DNA from: Entonaema liquescens
Lineage: Eukaryota; Ascomycota; Sordariomycetes; Xylariales; Xylariaceae
DNA: 64,000 bases
NCBI GenBank assembly: GCA_902805475.1
Contig: CADCSX010000002.1
Span: 2,418,001-2,482,000, forward strand
Reading direction: 5' to 3'
Shown: in pieces, positions 57,975 to 64,000 of the stretch
How positions within the stretch are numbered: position 1 is the stretch's first letter
How the letters are laid out: every line of letters begins with the position of its first letter
Notes under the pieces: model-generated
Database searches by the model: none
What the model was told of the DNA's origin: nothing
What the model saw: only the letters and a program-made list of their open reading frames with translations
Program-made: the position numbers and the translations under genes

Positions 57975-60900
57975 GATTGTTTGCTAGGTCGGTAGACTGC
58001 GGTGTGCGCAAATCAATCCGGCTTAAAAAAGGTGTTGTCGCATCGGCGGTGTATGAAAATTCACGGATATTTAAAAGTGGTATAATGTGATTTAACGCGA
58101 TATATTATTATCCGACACTTCCTTAATCGTGTCGGCGTTCCAGAAGTTTAAGCGAACAATCGTAATAAAACAAAAGAGATGAGAAAAATTGAAGGGTGTC
58201 GTCGTTAGTTAGAAAATCCGATTGGATATGGATGAATGGTAGGCGTGAATGGGATGTGACGGCTTCTACTGTGAATGTGTTTCTTTCAAAATGTTAGCGA
58301 TACTTACTCCTCTTTGTTCGCGGCCTTCTTCTTTGAGGCGCATAGGGAGTACATGCTAAAGACATGCAAGCACAAACTTACGTGTCTATTTTCCTCCGCC
58401 GGGGTACGTGTTTATGAGTCGTGTCGCAAAAGAAGAAAAGAAAAAAAAAAAAAAGATTGAAATAGAATATCCGTCGGGGTGTATAGAAAAGGTCCTAGTA
58501 AGTATCGAGGTTGCTGTCGCCGTCGCTGGTATATCGAGTTTGCCGATTCACTTACCGTCTGCCATTTGTCGTTGTTATCCTTCGAGGGTGATGGACTCGG
58601 GTTGTTGACGATAAACCGAGAATCCAAGATGGGAATTGTTGGCGGTTTCTTTCAACTGTCAACATTCAAAGCGTCTCCCCCCTTCCGACGGCATTGCGCT
58701 AGTTTGTTTTAGGTTTAGCGCGGGACAAGTGTTCCCGCTACCATGACAACCCGGTCTGTCTGCTGCCTCTTGCTTTTTGAGTTAGGTCTTCCCCACCAAT
58801 ACATAGTACGTAAAGAAATAGTACGTAAAGAATTCGAGAATATACTTCACATTAGGAGTATTCGTACCGCGCACGGAATGTTCCTTATCTTATTGGTGAA
58901 GTAGAAGTTTATATCGTATGTTTACTTTCATATCATTGGGTTGAAATGCATCGAATATATTTTCAAAAGTGATTCCATTATCTCACGACGCAGCACTATA
59001 CTACAAAATAAGTACATGGAAAGTATAGGTTCAGCGTATAAAATTAGTTGTTTAGTGCCCAAGGTAACCTAAAATATCAACCGAAAAGGACGAGGCACTG
59101 CCTTGACCTCCCATGTGACCAGGTACAATGACCTTGACATTTTAGCTGTAGGTACCTATTCCAGTGGTAAGTACTCACTCTACTTACATAAGTGTACCTA
59201 ATAGCGTATGTTACCATTGAATTAAAGCATTAATCCTTCTTATCCACATACAAATCTGGCCCAATCTGATTCCAATTATCCCCTATTAAACCACCATTAA
59301 TACTAAACCCGCAGAAATAAGTTAATGCGAACGAGCGGGCGTTTAATCACGTTTTATCCCATGCTTGCAGAAGCGTGAGACAATTTTATATTAGCCAGAA
59401 GCGGTGAGTCATGCTCTGTGCAGTGTTTCATCAGTACCCAACTTCATGGGGGCCTTCATGGGGCCTTCATGGCAGCATGGACAGATGGGGTAGACCAGCT
59501 CAGGACCACTCTGCTAGCTAGTCTGGGGGTCAAGGGACGCTCGGCCACAGATCGGAAAGCATTGCCAAGTCTCAAGTCTTTGCCCGTATCCAGGCCTTGC
59601 ACGGATCCTTGATCCCCATTAATATCCATCCCATAATATACCAGTTTCATGGTTTTCCATATTGGTATACATAACGTCATCCGGGGATGGTGAGATTTAT
59701 AAAAAAAAAAAAAAAAAAAGATTTCTGGGTGAATATTAATTCGGAAGTTACCTAAGTCACGATTTTTACGATGGAAAATAGTATCAAAGAAAGATGAATA
59801 AGAACATAACCCACTCCCGTATAGCTTCAGGGGTTATATCTCCTATATCTCGTAAGCCTCCTTAGCATTCGTCATACCTCAGAACTCATCTTTCAGCTCC
59901 ACTCAAACAAGATCTCACAGGTTACGCTAGAATGAAGTATCCATCATATCAACCATTCAACGAGATACTATGGTTGAAGATATATAAACCCGTAAAGGCG
60001 GATTCGTTATTTCGTTCCATTCCATCAACCATTCGATAATTTCAATAGCCAATCTCCGCCTTTTGGGCCAATCTAGAAAACCTAAAAAGCAATCTGTTGT
60101 CCAACCCATGTGTATTTAGTCAATCTATTCATGGGTTTCGTTTATCCTTCTAGAGCTTCTTCCCCAGATATAAATGTTGTCAACGAGACTTGATTTCTCT
60201 CTCAACCCATTGCATAGCCCAGGGTTCGCCTAGAAGCTTTGACACTAGAGAATGCACATGTAGGGCTGATGGGGTTCCCCAGATATAATAAGTCTGTTAT
60301 ATGCTAAGTCTCGTGCTTGTGCTTCTTATTCCCGCCCCAGCCAATTGTCGTAAGGTCATAATAAGATTAATACCAACACGACGTGGCTGTATGAGTGTAG
60401 TTATATAATTTTGTACGTTTCTACTAATGAGGGCTTTCTCGAGAAATATATCTACTATCGAATATTTGACATAAGATGAGGGGAAATCTTGGAAGAAACG
60501 GAAATGTCATGTGGTAGATTAAAACAGATGTTGATCTCCACCTATGGTCCCAGATCAACATCCGCCCTGGCTCTTGTCTTGTGACTCTCGGGTCATTATT
60601 TTCGGGTCGTTATTCTCGGGTAGTTGTTTTTTAATTGTCTACTCGGAAGCCCATAACTAATCAGAGACTGCGAAGCAAGCAGGTTTGTTAGGTTACCTAA
60701 GATACAAGCCACTTATACAGCGCGATACGGGTTTAACTCTCTTATTCCGACTTGATTGCCATGATAATACTCTTCTTCAAAAGTGGACAAAGACGTGGCT
60801 ACTAAGTGACACCTCACCTTAACGGGTTGTACTAGGGATATAGGTGGCTTTGAGCTACCTAGGTACCTAGTTATGACAATTGTCGCGTACGTTATACCTG

Positions 60901-61386
60901 GTTACAACTACGGAGAACTACTCAACCCTATGCAAACAAGTACCTATGAGTCTTAACATATGTAGGTAGTTGGTTAATAATTCTAGGATTTTTATAGTCT
61001 AACACTTCTATAAAATAGACTTGGTAATATCCATCTTCATATCTAAAGCGGAATAGTTAATCTGTTACCTAATTCGAAATATCATTATCCACCTCATACG
61101 TTCTTCAAGCCATACAGTGTTTCATTCCCTAGCATGTTCAGGCAATAGCTATACCTATTAAGTAAGGTACCGTTGATATATAACAGTTGGATTTTTCAGC
61201 TCATAGTCCCAGCCATGATAGATAGCGAATAGTATAACCCCATTCGTCCTATTCCTACCCTAGTAGGTTCTTGTGGTTGGGGGCCAAACTAGTGTGCTTG
61301 ACCTAGCTGGTGCATTTATAGTCCTAGGTATCATCCCGATTTCTCAACTTGATTTTAACAAGACTACTGCGATAAACCTCTCCATA
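57975..61386. other. Gene-poor region, 3.4 kb
   Basis: This lies between the divergent NUDE and HET-domain genes. It contains A-runs of 14 (58441-58454) and 19 (59701-59719) and CTACCTAGGTACCTAG at about 60857. A minus-strand frame at 58412-58627 has no family match. I see no gene or RNA with confidence. Confidence 0.5.
59701..59719. repeat. Poly(A) tract of 19
   Basis: An uninterrupted run of 19 A residues on the plus strand in intergenic DNA. It could be the tail of an old retroposed element or a simple microsatellite; no target-site duplication was identified. Confidence 0.6.
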
Positions 61387-63628
61387 ATGGCTATCATCTG
61401 CCTTAAGTGCCGTAAGCTCGGCCACAAATTATCAAATTGTCCAACTCTTACAGGAAATGGCAATGCTAGCGACTCTAAAGCGGAACCAGATCTTGCTATT
61501 GAACCACACACAGGAGATCTCGCCAAATCGACCAGTCAGCTTTGCAAAAGGTGCGAAGAGTTTCGAATCATAGACTGGCTTACAAACAAAGATGTCAAGG
61601 ATGAAGTGGTTATTGGTGCGGATGGGGCAAATACTCAAGGATGGGAGAACAAAAATCATAACTCCAGCCTCTGGTTAGATATAGGTCCGCTCCATTCAAT
61701 TTCCTTGCATTCGTCATGTCCGCTCTGCCGAATGATCGCCCATATCTTCCCTTCAATCCCCGAGGACGAAGAGGATTGGAACTCTGTGTACTTCATAAGA
61801 CCTATACGAAGCTACAATCGACTGGGTGAAAATCTTCAACCACCCGAGAATCCTTCGAAGAATTTGGGGGATAGCTACGCAGTCTACGCCGTAGTCAATA
61901 GTCGAGAGGAAGCGACAGCTACCATCGGCCGTTATTTTGGCGACGTTAAGGATCAAGCGCTGTATGGCTTTGAGTTGGCATTCGCTCTTTCAAACAAAAC
62001 ACCAGCCGTCTCGCGACCGGGGTTCGCAGCTCGTGAAAGAGGAGCTATTTGGGACCCGGACATTGTGAATAGATGGATGAACCGGTGCGAACGGGAGCAC
62101 CCACGATGTCAGGTAAAATGGTCGAAAAAGCTTCTCATATGCAAGATGATCGATGTATCATCTCGCCAAATAGTTGACTGTCCTCCGCAATGTCGTTACA
62201 TTGCCTTGAGCTACGTTTGGGGCGGCGTGAGTCCCAAACCCGGAGCACTAGAGAATAGAGAACTCCCTCAGACCATTGAAGATGCCATAACGGTTACCAA
62301 AGCTCTTGGAGTAAGATATCTCTGGGTAAGTAAGCCTTCGTGTGATAAATCAAAGGTTACCTAGATCTCGCTGACGACGTACTTAAGGTGGATGCCCTAT
62401 GCATTGACCAAACCCCCAGCCCAGAGAAGATCGAACAGTTGAGTATGATGGATATCATTTACAGCTGCTCTTGGGCAACTATTATCGCCCTTGACGGTGA
62501 TAACGGCGATGCGGGTCTTCGTGGGGTGAGCTCAAAAAACCCCAGAGCACCTCAGGCCAGTGAGACGATCGGGGGCAGTCAGCTTCTCAGCCTATTTCCA
62601 GCTCTGAATCAGGAGCTAAATGAAGCGACATATTGCACACGAGCTTGGACTGTACAGGAGTATTTGCTGTGTAGTCGCCGTATTCACTTCGGCAAGCATC
62701 AGATTCATTTCGTCTGCAGCACTGGAAAATACGACGAGTCGGTAGACGAAACTCTGGATCCAGAAGGTATCCTAAATCTTGATTCAAAGCAACCAAACCC
62801 TCTCCGGGTAAGTACCAAGTATTCCCGAGTACCTATAGTGATCAAGGAAGCGCAGAGTAGTAACTGATTCGTTTATAGCCTGATGATACGGAACATGCCG
62901 GCGACTCAGAATCTCAACGTGGGCTCGCAGATTCAACTTTCCGCAGACTAGTTGAGATGTATACAGGCCGTCAGATGACGAACGACTCGGATTCCTTGAA
63001 TGCCGTGAGGGGTATGCTGTCTTCTTTGCAAAGATCTTTGTTGCCGCAAGGGTTCCACTGGGGTTTGCCCCTACAGGACTTCCCACAATCTTTGCGGTGG
63101 TTTCATCCGCGAACCGTCAAACCCCGCCGTCGTCCAGACTTTCCATCTTGGTCGTATGTCGGATGGGAGGGCACGGCACTCTATACTGATAGGTTAGATT
63201 TCGCGGGTGGACGTAGCGATGGGCGATTTGATGAGACGGCCGATATCATCATACGCTACGTCGGGATCGAGGATACGATTTTGTCCGTCGATGGTGCGCT
63301 CGTAAGACTCGAAGTGCGGAACGAACCGTTCAACAATGCCTACATTCCTGGGTCGGACACTCTTCTCGGTATGTTGCAAGAAGGCAACTTTCTCCATAAA
63401 AACACCTTGCCTGAGGCGGTTTTCGACTTTTTGGTGGTTGAGAGATTGTCCTTCCGATACGCACCCGACAGCAATATTCGTCACGTAGTATACATGATAA
63501 TGCTAGAAGGGGATAAGGGATCGTACAGCCGGCGTAACATGGTACGCTTGTTTGTCGAACCTGGACTGGACAAGCAGCAGGAATACTCGGAACTCTTTGA
63601 AAAACGCCAAGTAGTCCATATCCTGTAA
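61387..63628 (+). CDS. HET-domain protein with N-terminal CCHC zinc knuckle
   Basis: Exons 61387-62325, 62388-62807 and 62879-63628 (GTAAGT donors, TTAAG and TATAG acceptors, phase 0) give 702 residues. The first ATG is 61387; the frame upstream has no ATG. Residues 5-18 form a zinc knuckle, C-X2-C-X4-H-X4-C (CLKCRKLGHKLSNC). Cysteine pairs LCKRC and CPLC follow, as in many HET proteins. The HET domain runs from CRYIALSYVWGG (~269) through LGVRYLWVDALCIDQ (~305-320) to YCTRAWTVQEYLL (~395). The C-terminal ~250 residues include FPSWSYVGWEG, a common end of these proteins. HET domains trigger cell death in heterokaryon incompatibility and resemble TIR-type immune effectors. Partner and trigger are unknown. 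Confidence 0.9.
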
Positions 63629-64000
63629 ATGTGTATTCGACCCATTCTTTAGCGATGCTTCCAATAAGGCCACAGGAATAGCAGATGGGATTCTATAGCA
63701 AAAGCAAAGGCTCATTCACTATTCACCTATAGTTTGTATGTAGTTATATTTGCCTAGCAATTGTCCCGGGTAGCGGCTGAGCTATAACCCCGACCGTAGG
63801 TTCGGTAACGTCGTCGAGGCATCCAACAACGTGGCGGTACTATGCTTACCCCGACCCCGAGGCAATCTCTATAATTAAAACCCCGTGGCAGTTAAGCTCC
63901 GATGCCCAACGGAGGTTAAGCCCTGTGTCTAAGCTATGATCAAGCCTAATATATTTTATAGCCAACTAGCTTTCAAGCGTCATCGTACCTATGACCGTTT
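63629..64000. other. 3' flank at window end
   Basis: This should hold the 3' end of the HET-domain gene. No further gene start is recognised before the window ends. Confidence 0.5.

Noticed and set aside
63770..63930. GC-richer segment near the window end, considered as 5S rRNA or tRNA
   Set aside because: It lacks the conserved 5S internal promoter and tRNA TPsiC and acceptor-stem features.

Overview
The window looks like nuclear DNA of a filamentous ascomycete (Pezizomycotina, probably Sordariomycetes). The genes are split by short introns (about 50-110 nt) with GTAAGT/GTATGT donors, CTAAC-type branch sites and AG acceptors. The products are typical of moulds: a HET-domain protein, a CE15 glucuronoyl esterase, a GH5 endoglucanase-like protein, ERG24, NUDE, ATG27 and a 2EXR protein. 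Palindromic CTACCTAGGTA-like words recur between genes. No bacterial features, rRNA, tRNA or CRISPR array was recognised. Exon structures were derived by eye from splice signals, reading-frame continuity and remembered family patterns.

Layout. 0.2-1.5 kb: conserved fungal protein with two C-terminal membrane segments (+). 2.2-2.7 kb: weak two-exon candidate (-). 3.7-4.6 kb: Mn superoxide dismutase without a targeting sequence (+). 5.3-7.5 kb: PHD-finger protein (+). 7.7-8.4 kb: NDUFAF2-like complex I assembly factor (-), divergent from a calponin-homology protein (+, 9.2-11.4 kb). 12.5-13.5 kb: single-pass membrane protein with a PAN/apple-like ectodomain (-). 15.0-18.3 kb: sterol-glucosyltransferase-like GT1 protein (+), convergent with the CE15 esterase (-, 18.7-19.9 kb). 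22.7 kb: GNAT acetyltransferase (+). 23.6-25.2 kb: solo retrotransposon Gag-like gene (-). 25.8-27.0 kb: 2EXR protein (-). 28.1-28.9 kb: hemerythrin-like protein (+). 29.3-31.2 kb: YAP1-binding/glomulin-type protein (-). 32.0-33.7 kb: GH5_5-like secreted protein (-). 34.8-36.0 kb: ATG27 (-). 37.4-39.0 kb: ERG24 (+). 39.6-41.4 kb: orphan coiled-coil protein (+). 42.2-49.2 kb: acetyl-CoA carboxylase (-). 54.65-54.98 kb: broken Nudix fragment (-). 56.2-58.0 kb: NUDE (-). 61.4-63.6 kb: HET-domain protein (+).

There is no obvious biosynthetic cluster. Most genes are housekeeping or accessory singletons. Loose themes are lipid and membrane biology (ACC1, ERG24, GT1 protein, ATG27), stress and oxidant handling (MnSOD, YAP1-binding protein, hemerythrin) and plant cell-wall interaction (CE15, GH5). 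Gene-poor stretches lie at 19.9-22.7, 49.2-54.6 and 58.0-61.4 kb. A small, extremely AT-rich island sits between ATG27 and ERG24.

The most notable points are: a GH5_5-like protein whose expected catalytic nucleophile Glu is encoded as Gln; a one-base frameshift in otherwise intact ACC1, more likely a sequence error than a real lesion; a HET protein that begins with a CCHC zinc knuckle; a stand-alone Gag-like gene with an Asp/Tyr-rich tail; and a GT1 protein whose C-terminal Gly-rich tail recalls VPS13/ATG2 C-termini.
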